Source: Sphingomonas_E sp042693015 (lineage in GTDB: Bacteria; Pseudomonadota; Alphaproteobacteria; Sphingomonadales; Sphingomonadaceae). Taken from it: a stretch of 64,000 bases of DNA. Below, in pieces: positions 9,393 to 17,281 of the stretch; positions within the stretch are counted from its first letter, which is position 1; each line of letters starts with the position of its first letter. Where the stretch lies: positions 3,162,001 through 3,226,000 of the forward strand of contig NZ_CP170544.1 of the NCBI RefSeq assembly GCF_042693015.1, read 5' to 3'. The notes under the pieces were generated by a model. It was given only the letters and a program-made list of their open reading frames with translations. It had not been told where the DNA came from and did not search any database. The translations under genes were made by a program, and so were the position numbers.

Positions 9393-10972
9393 TCCGCGCA
9401 GCCAAGGAGGTCGTGAAGCGCCATTGGCCGGCGCTGCACCTGCGAGCCATCCTGTTTGGCACCCTGTTGTTCGTCGCTGCCCTGCCCGGCGTGGGTGCGG
9501 TGTTCCTGCGCGTCTATGAAAACACCCTGGTCCGCCAGACCGAGGCGGAACTGATCGCGCAGTCCGCCGTCCTGGCGGCAGCCTATAAGTCGGCATGGCG
9601 CAACGGAACCCATGATGTTGAAGCGCGGCCGATTGCGCCGGAGCGGCCGATCGTCGATCTGCGCACGATGCGCGTGCTTCCGCCGCAGCCCGATGCCGTG
9701 CCGGCGGCCCCTTCGGATATGAAGGCGCGACGCGCGGCCTTCGCGATCGCGCCGATCATCGCCGATGCACGGGCCGTCACGCTCGCCGCCGTCCGCTTGC
9801 TCGATTTCCACGGTGTCGTGGTGTTCGGTCGCGAAGACATTCGCCGCAGCTATGCGGCGCTGCCCGAGGTGGAACTGGCGGCGAAGGCGCACGAGGCCGT
9901 CACGGTCCTGCGCGAGCGGGGCGGCTACCAGCCCCGCTATATGCTCGAAGTCTTCAGTCGCGCATCCGCACTGCGTGTCCACCACGTCCGTCCGGTGCTG
10001 GTCAATGGCGAGATCGTCGGCTTTGTCATGCTCTCGCGGAGCCCGCGGGGGCTGTTCCTGGGCATGTACCAGGATCGCGGCAAGATCGCACTCGGCGTGG
10101 TGCTGATCTTTGCCATGCTGCTGATCCTCGCCGGCCTGCTTTCCCGAGGCATAGTACGCCCGATCGAGACATTGTCCCGCTCCACGCAGGACGTTGGACG
10201 AGGAAGCGTCACAGTGCCCGATCCGCCGACGACCGCGGCGATCGAAATCCGCGAACTCTACGAGAATTTCGCGGTCATGGCGGAGCGCGTGGAGCAAAGA
10301 TCGCGCTACTTGCGCGATTTTGCGGCCGCGATGAGCCATGAGTTCAAGACCCCCATCTCCGGCATCCGCGGGGTCATGGAATTGCTGGAGGACCATGGTG
10401 ACGCGATGGTGGTCGAAGATCGCCGGCGGTTCATCGCCAATGCCGCGGCGGACGCCGATCGCATGACGCGTCTGCTCGATCGACTGCTCGATCTCGCTCG
10501 GGCGGATCTCGCGACGGATGACGCCGCACATCATACCGACGTCGCATCGGTAGTCCGCAAGGTTGCCGCCCTGTTCCAGTCTCCCTCGCTGTCTGTCAGG
10601 CTGAATCTGCCATCCATGCTGCCGCCTACGAATGTGCCGGCCGACGCGATCGAGACAGTGCTGTCCATCCTGTTCGAAAATAGTCGGCAGGCCGGTGCCA
10701 GCCAGATCGATGTGAGCGCGCGAATGCTTGCCGATACGGCCAGACTAAGCGTCATCGACAATGGATCGGGCGTCGCCGAAGTCGACCGCCACCGCATCTT
10801 CGAGCCCTTCTTCACGGCCAAGCGCGACAAGGGTGGGACGGGCCTTGGCCTGCCTATCGCCCGATCGCTTCTGGAGGCTCACGGCGCCGTGATTAAAGTG
10901 TCGGACAGTAAGTCTGGCGCAGCGTTCGAAATCATTCTCAGCCCATCGAGTATCGATCCGGCTCGCGGCTAA
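9383..10972 (+). CDS. Membrane sensor histidine kinase of the exosortase module
   Basis: Partner of the preceding regulator. It has an N-terminal membrane segment at about residues 21-42, a periplasmic sensor region of roughly 190 residues with no recognised domain, a second membrane segment followed by HAMP (RGIVRPIETLS), a HisKA domain with His319 in AAMSHEFKTPISG, and a HATPase with N-box LFENSRQAG, DNGSGV and GGTGLGLPIAR. All catalytic boxes are intact. The ATG at 9383 overlaps the regulator's stop; longer in-frame extensions would run inside the regulator gene and are not credible. The sensor may detect a state of the envelope or of the VIT/PEP-CTERM protein; this is inference from gene order. 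Confidence 0.88.
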   Translation: MRLIRAAKEVVKRHWPALHLRAILFGTLLFVAALPGVGAVFLRVYENTLVRQTEAELIAQSAVLAAAYKSAWRNGTHDVEARPIAPERPIVDLRTMRVLPPQPDAVPAAPSDMKARRAAFAIAPIIADARAVTLAAVRLLDFHGVVVFGREDIRRSYAALPEVELAAKAHEAVTVLRERGGYQPRYMLEVFSRASALRVHHVRPVLVNGEIVGFVMLSRSPRGLFLGMYQDRGKIALGVVLIFAMLLILAGLLSRGIVRPIETLSRSTQDVGRGSVTVPDPPTTAAIEIRELYENFAVMAERVEQRSRYLRDFAAAMSHEFKTPISGIRGVMELLEDHGDAMVVEDRRRFIANAAADADRMTRLLDRLLDLARADLATDDAAHHTDVASVVRKVAALFQSPSLSVRLNLPSMLPPTNVPADAIETVLSILFENSRQAGASQIDVSARMLADTARLSVIDNGSGVAEVDRHRIFEPFFTAKRDKGGTGLGLPIARSLLEAHGAVIKVSDSKSGAAFEIILSPSSIDPARG

Positions 10973-11251
10973 TCGGCCGCTTTGCGATTAATTGCCGGCC
11001 AGAGACGCGGACAGTCAACACTTGTGCGGATTGATATGCGTGGATTGTTTTCGGAATAAGGATTCACCCCCTGTTACCTGAGCAGGAATCCGAATGAAGG
11101 GTGGCATAGGACATCGGCAGCTGGGCCGATAGGCGCCCACAAATTCAGCGAAACGCCTGACATAGGCGGGCTTCACACTAACAAAGCCATTGTTTGATTG
11201 ACGACTCAATGTCTACTGTTTCAATAGAGATCGCGGAGTGATCCTCGCTCC

Positions 11252-11299
11252 CGCGGCTTTTGATGGAATGCAGCTTGCCCCGCGTGACCAAAGGCTAAA
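11252..11299 (+). ncRNA. Possible SAM-II-like pseudoknot element
   Basis: CGCGG (11252-11256) can pair with CCGCG (11280-11284). Between and after these lie GCTTGC (11273-11278), then TGACCAAAGGCTAAA ending at 11299. The order (helix 1 left arm, U-rich loop, GCUUGC, helix 1 right arm, A-rich loop, GCUAAA) and the ~48-nt length match the SAM-II (SAM-alpha) aptamer of alphaproteobacteria as I remember it. The helix differs from the usual CGUGG/CCACG by compensating changes. The second helix is imperfect (bulged A and G) and the first gene lies 185 bases downstream, so this is only a candidate. Confidence 0.25.
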
Positions 11300-11357
11300 G
11301 CGCACGATGTCCGGGCGGATCCGGCCTCGTGTTTCCTGAAACGAAAGGAAAGATCGA

Positions 11358-11387
11358 ATGACGCCGCCCGCCCGCTCCACCGCTTAA
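11358..11387 (+). CDS. Nine-codon leader reading frame in the organosulfur operon leader
   Basis: ATG at 11358 opens MTPPARSTA and stops with TAA. AAAGGAAAG lies 5 bases upstream, a good ribosome site, and the frame is in the leader of a transport/catabolic operon. It contains no cysteine or methionine run of the type used in attenuation, so any regulatory role is unclear and it may be chance. Confidence 0.25.
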   Translation: MTPPARSTA

Positions 11388-11484
11388 GTAGCGCCACCAC
11401 AACAGAGATTCGGATCAACAGACGCGGCCCGTAAGCAGGTTCGCGAAGGGAGACGTGCGCCCGCGGCGCACCAAGGAGAGATTT

Positions 11485-12525
11485 ATGGCCGCATCGACGC
11501 TCGACGCGCTCTGGTACACACGCTGTCCCGTTCCCACGCCACTCGGCATCGCCGTCCAGCTCGGCTGGTTCGCCGAGGAATTCGCACCCGAAGGGATCGA
11601 ACTGCGCTCCATTCAGGAGAGCAACGATCCCAAGGCCCAGGAATCCCATTTCGATCACAACCTGCCCGCAAGCTTCCGTCAGGGCGGCAATATCCCGGCG
11701 ATCTGGGCACGGTCGCGCGGCGCCGATACCCGCGTCATCGGCCTGTCCTGGACCGACGAGTTCCAGGCGATCCTCAGCCTGCCGGGGCGCGGCGTCGAAC
11801 GCGCCCGCGACCTCAAGGGCCGTCGCATCGCGCTGCCGGTCAACCCCGTCTCGATCGATTTCAACCGCGCCTCTGCCCTGCGCGGCTTTGCCAAGGCGCT
11901 GGAACTGGACGGCGCCGATCTGAAAGATGTTGAGCGGATCGACACGAAAAATGACGGCGAAGGCGCCACCGGCATTGCGACCGGCGAGGGGCTGCGCACC
12001 CGCCGTCGCCACGGCTATCGCGCCGAAACGCTGGCGCTGGTGCGCGGCGATGTCGACGCCATCTATGTGAAGGGCGCGCTGGGGCTTGAAACCGCACGGT
12101 TGATCGGCGCCAATATCGTCACCGACATCGGCTTCCATCCCGACCCAAAGGTGCGGATCAACAATGGCACGCCGCGGACGCTGACCGTGGACGCGGCGTT
12201 GATCGATGAGCATCCCGATCTCGTCGCCCGCTTCCTCGCCCGCGTCGTCGATGCCGGCAAATGGGCACGTCGCCATCAGGACGAAACCCTGGCCTATATC
12301 GCCCGCGAGGCGGGATCGTCCGTCGATTGGGTGCGTGCCGCTTATGGTGAGAAGGCGCACGAGAATCTCGGCACCTTCCTGAACCGTGAGGCCATTTCCG
12401 CCCTCACCGATTTCAAGGACTTCCTGTTCGAACACGGCTTCCTGCCCAACGACTTCGATGTCGCGACGTGGATCGACCGCAGGCCGTTCGAGGCCATCGA
12501 ACTCTACACCCGCAAGGTCGCCTGA
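11485..12525 (+). CDS. DszB-like putative desulfinase / SsuA-type protein (paralog 1)
   Basis: 346 residues with the fold of sulfonate-binding proteins but no signal peptide, hence predicted cytoplasmic. The N-terminus reads LWYTRCPVPTP, followed by SHFDHNLPASFRQGGNIPAIW. This places Cys14, His55 and Arg65 exactly as Cys27, His60 and Arg70 in Rhodococcus DszB (YSNCPVPN; VHFTYDQPAYTRFGGEIP), with the same His-to-Arg spacing of 10 and the following GG-I-P. DszB releases sulfite from 2'-hydroxybiphenyl-2-sulfinate, so this protein may be a desulfinase acting after the operon's monooxygenases. The alternative is an atypical binding protein or a THI5/NMT1-like enzyme. AAGGAGAG precedes the ATG; an in-frame start 30 bases earlier has no better site. 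First gene of the 12-gene operon; its close paralog follows the TonB receptor. Confidence 0.75.
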   Translation: MAASTLDALWYTRCPVPTPLGIAVQLGWFAEEFAPEGIELRSIQESNDPKAQESHFDHNLPASFRQGGNIPAIWARSRGADTRVIGLSWTDEFQAILSLPGRGVERARDLKGRRIALPVNPVSIDFNRASALRGFAKALELDGADLKDVERIDTKNDGEGATGIATGEGLRTRRRHGYRAETLALVRGDVDAIYVKGALGLETARLIGANIVTDIGFHPDPKVRINNGTPRTLTVDAALIDEHPDLVARFLARVVDAGKWARRHQDETLAYIAREAGSSVDWVRAAYGEKAHENLGTFLNREAISALTDFKDFLFEHGFLPNDFDVATWIDRRPFEAIELYTRKVA

Positions 12526-12551
12526 CGACCATCACCGATACGCATCGCCTC

Positions 12552-12587
12552 GCCGCCACAGAGCGCCCCGGAAACGGGTGTGGCGGC
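12552..12587 (+). other. Intercistronic hairpin upstream of the TonB receptor
   Basis: GCCGCCACA (12552-12560) pairs with TGTGGCGGC (12579-12587). Inside it CCCG-GAAA-CGGG (12567-12578) forms a second stem closed by a GNRA-type loop. There is no T-tract, so it is more likely an mRNA stability or processing element than a terminator. It occupies the middle of the 89-base gap between the first desulfinase-like gene and the receptor gene. Confidence 0.5.
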
Positions 12588-12614
12588 AGGCCTTCCATTC
12601 CAAGGGGGAATATT

Positions 12615-15032
12615 TTGGTTTTCGTTCCGAACAAGAAGATCCTGCTCTCTGCCGCGGTTTCGTTCGCCGCGCTGCAGGTCAATCCCGCTTTCGCCGAAAT
12701 CGAAGCGCCCGAGCCGGACGCCTCGGCCATCGCGACAGCCGGCGAGATCATCGTCACCGCCGGCAAGCGGGAAGAGAATATCCAGGATGTGCCGGCAGCG
12801 ATCACGGCCGTCGGCGGCGACGCGCTCGAACGTCAGGACATCCGCTCCGCGGCCGAAGTCGTCCGCCTGATCCCCAACGCGTCCGCCGCGCAGACCGAAA
12901 GCCGTTCGCGCCCCCGCTGGTTCATCCGCGGCGTCGGCTCGAACGATCCGGCTGCGAACGTGGTCAACCCAATCGGCGTCTATTTCGATGAGGTCTACGT
13001 CAATTCGCCCTTCTTCCAGGCCTTCCCCGTGTTCGATCTCGAACGGGTGGAGGTGCTGCGCGGGCCGCAGGGCACGCTGTGGGGAAAGAACACCGTCGGC
13101 GGCGCGATCCATTACATTTCCCGGAAGCCGGAATTCGATACGTCGGGCTATGTCCGCGCCGGCATCGGCAATTATGGCTCCATCTTCACCCAGGGCGGCT
13201 TCGGCGGCACAGTGATCCCGGACGAGGTGGCCGCCCGCGGCTCCTTCTTCTACGAACGTCGTGGCGATGTGTGGGAAAATGCCGGTAGCGGCGAAAGTGG
13301 CACCGGCCGGTTCGACGACTATGCCGGCCGGGTCCAGTTGCTGTTCACGCCGACCGACGATCTCGACATCCTGGTTTCCGGCCGCGTGCGCAATTACGAC
13401 GGCACGCCGATCCCGCGCTTCATCGTGCCGGCTTACCCGGACAATGCGACGCTGAAGGGCGCGCCCGCACCGGCCGACGATTATGGCAACACGCCCACCG
13501 GCAGCGACAAGGTCTATGAGGCAAACGTCCCCGGCATATCCAAGACCAAGCAGCGTGGCGCGACGCTGACGATCAACTGGACGCCGGGCGATTATACGCT
13601 GACCTCGATCACCGCCTGGGACAAGGGTGACAATTTCAGCCTTGCCGACGCCGACTATACCAATTTCGAAGGCTCGCGTTCGCGCACCGATCTTTCGAGC
13701 GAGCAGTTCACGCAGGAAATTCGCCTGACCAGCCCGCGCGAGGACCGGTTCAACTGGATCGTCGGCGCGCATTATTTCTGGGAGGATTTCCATTCGGACG
13801 CGACCACCGCGACCGTCGGCACCACAACCTACCTCGATCGCGGCACCGGCCCCCAGCGCTGGCGCCACAGCTATTACCAGAACGTGCTCTACGACCAGAA
13901 GGCGGAAAGCTATGCGGCCTTCGGCAGCGGCACCTTCAACTTCACCGATGCGCTGAGCCTGACGCTGGGCGCCCGCTACACGTCCGAAAAGCGATCGGCG
14001 ACGGTCAACATCTATAATCCGATCGGCGATGCCTCGCGGCGACTGAACACCGTCGACCCGACGACACCGGGGACGGCAGCCCGCCCGCTCGTCACATTCG
14101 TCGATCCGACGACTTGGTGGCTCCGCAGTTCAGTGCTGCTGAGTACGCCGACGACACCCTTCATCTCGTCACCGTCCAAGACCTGGAACCGCTTCACCTG
14201 GGATATCACCCCGCAATGGAAGATCAGCGAGGATGCGCTGCTTTATGCCCGCTTCGCGCGCGGTTTCCGCTCGGGCACCTTCCAGGCGAGCGCCACGTCC
14301 GCCGTGCAGTTCGATCCCGACGGCATCGCGCCCGAGGATCTCTACTCCTACGAAGCGGGTGTGAAGACGAGTTGGCTGGACGGCAAGCTGACCGCCAACC
14401 TCGCCGCCTTCTATTATGACTATAAGCAAATCCAGGTGCTGGTGCAGGGCGTGCCGGTGCAGTCCGGCGGCACCACCGTCTTCGCTGCACGGCTGATCAA
14501 CGCCAAGGGCTGGTCGCAGGGGCTGGAACTCGACCTGTCGGCGCGGCCGATCGAAGGGCTGCGCATCAACGGCAGCATCGGCCTGCTCGACACCAAATAT
14601 ACCGACGACTTCATCCCCAACAATCCGAACACCGGATTGCTGTTCGGTGAAGGCAACCAGTTCACCCGCGCACCCCACTTCACCGGCAATATCGACGTCG
14701 AATATTCGGTGCCGGTAGGCGGCTGGGATCTGAGCCTGGGCACCGACTGGAGCTACCGGACCGCGCAATATTTCACGGTCAATGCGCAGGAAACCGACCC
14801 CACCGCCAACGACTATAACGTCAGCCGCTACCAGCGGCAGGACAGCTACGGCATCGGCAACGCCCGCATCGCCTTTTCGGACGGCGACGACCGGCTCGAA
14901 TTCCAGCTCTTCGTCCGCAACCTCACCAACAAGACCTTCAAGATCCTGACCTTCGGCACCCAGCAGGGCGCCCGGCTCACCACGCTTGGTGAGCCGCGCA
15001 CCTATGGCGCCTCGGTCACGACCCGGTTCTGA
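12615..15032 (+). CDS. TonB-dependent outer membrane receptor
   Basis: 805-residue TonB-dependent transporter. After a signal peptide ending ALQVNPAFA come a TonB-box-like EIIVTAGKREENIQDVP, the plug domain (RWFIRGVGSNDPAANVV, VEVLRGPQGTLWGKNTVGG) and a 22-strand-type barrel ending in YGASVTTRF with the C-terminal Phe needed for barrel assembly. Start choice: TTG at 12615 preceded by AAGGGGGAA at good spacing, giving a perfect signal peptide; ATG or GTG codons upstream would add a long non-signal leader. It presumably imports the large or scarce organosulfur substrate of the operon across the outer membrane. It lies between the two DszB-like genes, 11 bases before the second. The ligand cannot be read from sequence. 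Confidence 0.9.
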   Translation: MVFVPNKKILLSAAVSFAALQVNPAFAEIEAPEPDASAIATAGEIIVTAGKREENIQDVPAAITAVGGDALERQDIRSAAEVVRLIPNASAAQTESRSRPRWFIRGVGSNDPAANVVNPIGVYFDEVYVNSPFFQAFPVFDLERVEVLRGPQGTLWGKNTVGGAIHYISRKPEFDTSGYVRAGIGNYGSIFTQGGFGGTVIPDEVAARGSFFYERRGDVWENAGSGESGTGRFDDYAGRVQLLFTPTDDLDILVSGRVRNYDGTPIPRFIVPAYPDNATLKGAPAPADDYGNTPTGSDKVYEANVPGISKTKQRGATLTINWTPGDYTLTSITAWDKGDNFSLADADYTNFEGSRSRTDLSSEQFTQEIRLTSPREDRFNWIVGAHYFWEDFHSDATTATVGTTTYLDRGTGPQRWRHSYYQNVLYDQKAESYAAFGSGTFNFTDALSLTLGARYTSEKRSATVNIYNPIGDASRRLNTVDPTTPGTAARPLVTFVDPTTWWLRSSVLLSTPTTPFISSPSKTWNRFTWDITPQWKISEDALLYARFARGFRSGTFQASATSAVQFDPDGIAPEDLYSYEAGVKTSWLDGKLTANLAAFYYDYKQIQVLVQGVPVQSGGTTVFAARLINAKGWSQGLELDLSARPIEGLRINGSIGLLDTKYTDDFIPNNPNTGLLFGEGNQFTRAPHFTGNIDVEYSVPVGGWDLSLGTDWSYRTAQYFTVNAQETDPTANDYNVSRYQRQDSYGIGNARIAFSDGDDRLEFQLFVRNLTNKTFKILTFGTQQGARLTTLGEPRTYGASVTTRF

Positions 15033-15043
15033 AAGGAACGAAG

Positions 15044-16093
15044 ATGACGGCCTATCCATCCGAAATCTGGTACACGCGTTGCCCGGTGCCGACGCCGCTC
15101 GGCATCGCCATCAATCTCGGCCTGATCGAGCGCGATCTGGAGCCGCTCGGTGTCCGCGTGAATTCGATCCAGGACACGACCGACCCGGACAAGCGGGCGA
15201 GCCATATCGACCATCACCTTGCCCACAGCTTCCGCCAGGGCGGCAGCGTGCCGGCGATCTGGGCACGGGCGGCGGGCGCCGACACCCGAGTCATCGGCCT
15301 GAGCTGGGTCGATGAAAGCCAAGCGATCATCACGCTGCCGGGCTCCGGCATCCGCGAGGTGAAGGATCTGAAGGGCCGGCGGATCGGCCTGCCGCTGCGG
15401 CGCGACCAGAAGATCGACATCTTCCGCGCCACCGCGCTCCGCGCCCTGCTCGCCGGCCTGTCGCTTGGCGGCGTCGGCGAAAATGAGGTCGAGTGGGTCG
15501 ACATTGATGCCAGTGATCCGCTGGGCGTAGCGTTCGTCGGCAATGCCGCGCGCCGCAGTTGGAGCGGGCGCCCGCTCTACACCGCGGAGTTCCACGCGCT
15601 CGTCCGCGGCGAGGTCGACGCCATCCACGTCAAGGGCTCGCTGGGCCAGGAATATGCCTTCCTGGCGGGCGCGCATGTCGTGGTCGATACCGGCTTCCAC
15701 CCGGACCCGAAGATCCGCGTCAACAACGGCGCGCCACGTCCCCTCACCGTCGATGCGGTGACGCTGGAGCAATATCCCGAGATCGCCGAACGGTTGCTCC
15801 GTAATGTGATCGCCGCGGGCGACTGGGCGGAAAGCCATCCGGCCGAGGCGCTTGCCTATCTCACCCGCGAGACCGGGTCGCCCGAGCAATTCGTGCGCGC
15901 GGCCTATGGCGGCGACACGCTCCACCGCCGGCTCAAGACCGATCTGTCGGAAGCCTCGATCGAGGCGCTCGGCGAATTCACCACCTTCCTCTTCGAGCGC
16001 GGCTTTCTGCCCGACCATTTCGATGTCGGCGCATGGATCGACCGCCGCCCGTTCGAGGCGATCACCCATAACCAGGCGCGCAACGCAGCCTGA
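15044..16093 (+). CDS. DszB-like putative desulfinase / SsuA-type protein (paralog 2)
   Basis: 349 residues and clearly paralogous to the protein at 11485 along its whole length (IWYTRCPVPTPLGIAI, SFRQGGSVPAIWARAAGADTRVIGLSW, GFHPDPKIRVNNGAPR, WIDRRPFEAI). It also lacks a signal peptide and keeps Cys13, His54 and Arg64 at the positions of the DszB catalytic residues. The two copies differ most in the middle (about residues 115-160), which may give different substrate preference or a heteromeric enzyme (inference). AAAGGAACGAAG precedes the ATG, 11 bases after the receptor stop. Automated annotation would probably call it an ABC transporter substrate-binding protein; the missing export signal argues against that. 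Confidence 0.75.
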   Translation: MTAYPSEIWYTRCPVPTPLGIAINLGLIERDLEPLGVRVNSIQDTTDPDKRASHIDHHLAHSFRQGGSVPAIWARAAGADTRVIGLSWVDESQAIITLPGSGIREVKDLKGRRIGLPLRRDQKIDIFRATALRALLAGLSLGGVGENEVEWVDIDASDPLGVAFVGNAARRSWSGRPLYTAEFHALVRGEVDAIHVKGSLGQEYAFLAGAHVVVDTGFHPDPKIRVNNGAPRPLTVDAVTLEQYPEIAERLLRNVIAAGDWAESHPAEALAYLTRETGSPEQFVRAAYGGDTLHRRLKTDLSEASIEALGEFTTFLFERGFLPDHFDVGAWIDRRPFEAITHNQARNAA

Positions 16094-16099
16094 ACGAGA

Positions 16100-16136
16100 C
16101 GCGGGCGGCCGGGCAGCGCTCGTCCGGCCGTCCGCG
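16100..16136 (+). other. Strong intercistronic hairpin after the second desulfinase-like gene
   Basis: A 13-bp stem (16100-16112 with 16124-16136; CGCGGGCGGCCGG against CCGGCCGTCCGCG, one G-T pair) closes an 11-nt loop in the 60-base gap before the SsuA-like gene. No T-tract follows. It may separate the enzyme/receptor part from the importer part of the operon by partial termination or by protecting upstream mRNA. Confidence 0.5.
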
Positions 16137-16153
16137 ACCAGGAGCTTGTTACG

Positions 16154-17281
16154 ATGTCGTTGAAGAAGCTGGCCATTGCAGTTCTGGTTCTGCTCGGCGT
16201 GGGCGGCCTGCTCGCCTATCAATTGCGCGGGCGCAGCGGGGTGGAGACGGCCGATGGCGGCCTGCCCAAGACGCTGACCATCGCCAGCATCGCTTATCCC
16301 TATAAGGGTCAGCAGACCTATGCCGGCCTCACCCAGCGGATCATCGAGCAAGGCTGGTTGAAGGAGCAACTGGCGAAGAAGGGCGTCGAGCTCGCTTTCT
16401 TCCCGGTGCCGACAGCCGTCGGCGGCCCGCTGATCAACGAAGGTTTCGCCGGCAAGCGCATCGACTTTGCCAGCTATGGCGATTTCCCGGCGATCATCGC
16501 GGCGTCGGGCGGCGTGCCGCTCAAGCTGGTCGTGCCAGTGGGTCGCGGTCAGAACGCCTATCTGATCGTCCGCAAGGGCCTGACCGCCAACAGCATCGCC
16601 GATCTCAAGGGCAAGCGCATCGCGCTCCATCGCGGGCGACCATGGGAACTGCCATTCTCCAAGTTGCTCGACGAGAACGGCCTGAAACTGGCCGACTTCA
16701 AGATCCTCAATATCAATCCTCCCGCCAGCCATGCAGCGCTCGCCTCGGGCGATGTCGATGCGGTGTTCCTGCTGTCCGACGCCATCCTGCTCGAACAGAA
16801 AGGCGCCGGGCGGATCATCTGGTCGACCAAGACCGCGCCGTCCGACTGGAAGATGCGCGCCGAACTGTTCGCACGCGGCGATTTCGTCGATCGCCATCCC
16901 GAACTCACCCAGCTCGTCGCCGATGCCTATATCCGCGCCGCCCATTGGTCATCGCAGCCCGAGAACCGGGCCGCCGTGATCGACGAAGCCGCGCGGGGCG
17001 ATACTCCGGTCAGCGTCGTCGAGAAGGATTATGATGAGCCGCGCGTCACGTGGCGCGATCGCTTCTCGCCGCTGTTCGACGATTTCATGGTGCGTCATTA
17101 CCGCTCGGTCGCCGACTATACCTTCGCGCAAGGGTTGGTCCGCCAGAAGGTCGATGTCGATACGCTGCTCGATCGACGCTTCGCGGCCCAGGCGCTGAAA
17201 AATCTCGGGCTCGAGGACTATTGGCAGCCGACGGCGACGGACAGCGCGGACGCGAAAAAGCCGGGTGCGCCCCGCTCATGA
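16154..17281 (+). CDS. SsuA-like ABC transporter substrate-binding protein, membrane-anchored
   Basis: 375-residue periplasmic binding protein of the SsuA/TauA (NMT1-like) group. It starts MSLKKLAIAVLVLLGVGGLLAY, a hydrophobic segment without an obvious cleavage site or lipobox, so it is probably an uncleaved membrane anchor. Typical family segments are SYGDFPAIIAASGGVPLKLV, IADLKGKRIALHRGR and ALASGDVDAVFLLSD. It should capture a sulfonate or related organosulfur anion and deliver it to the two permeases encoded just downstream. In contrast to the two DszB-like proteins it has an export signal and lacks the Cys-His-Arg set, so it is the true binding component of the importer. Its stop overlaps the next start (ATGA). 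Confidence 0.85.
   Translation: MSLKKLAIAVLVLLGVGGLLAYQLRGRSGVETADGGLPKTLTIASIAYPYKGQQTYAGLTQRIIEQGWLKEQLAKKGVELAFFPVPTAVGGPLINEGFAGKRIDFASYGDFPAIIAASGGVPLKLVVPVGRGQNAYLIVRKGLTANSIADLKGKRIALHRGRPWELPFSKLLDENGLKLADFKILNINPPASHAALASGDVDAVFLLSDAILLEQKGAGRIIWSTKTAPSDWKMRAELFARGDFVDRHPELTQLVADAYIRAAHWSSQPENRAAVIDEAARGDTPVSVVEKDYDEPRVTWRDRFSPLFDDFMVRHYRSVADYTFAQGLVRQKVDVDTLLDRRFAAQALKNLGLEDYWQPTATDSADAKKPGAPRS

Larger units (their letters stand above)
10973..11484 (+). promoter_or_regulatory. Long leader / promoter region of the organosulfur operon
   Basis: A 512-base gap with no convincing gene. It begins with a short GC hairpin (10965-10969 with 10976-10980, then TTT) that could end the kinase transcript. 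CATTG and CAATG form an inverted repeat (11188-11211) inside an AT-richer patch, a possible promoter/regulator zone. CGCGGAG pairs with CTCCCGCG at 11232-11255 with one bulged base and is followed by GGCTTTT, a possible attenuator. A SAM-II-like stretch and a 9-codon leader frame (listed separately) follow. AAGGAGAG directly precedes the first structural gene. Confidence 0.4.

Noticed and set aside
11015..11209. 64-codon minus-strand frame in the gap before the organosulfur operon
   Set aside because: No ribosome site, unusual composition and no family; it overlaps the likely promoter region.
15002..16945. 647-codon minus-strand open frame across the second DszB-like and SsuA-like genes
   Set aside because: Antisense composition artefact; it spans two recognisable genes and an intercistronic hairpin.
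16154..17281. SsuA-like protein considered as a third DszB-like desulfinase
   Set aside because: It has a membrane/export segment and no Cys-His-Arg set at the DszB positions, so it is an ordinary binding protein.
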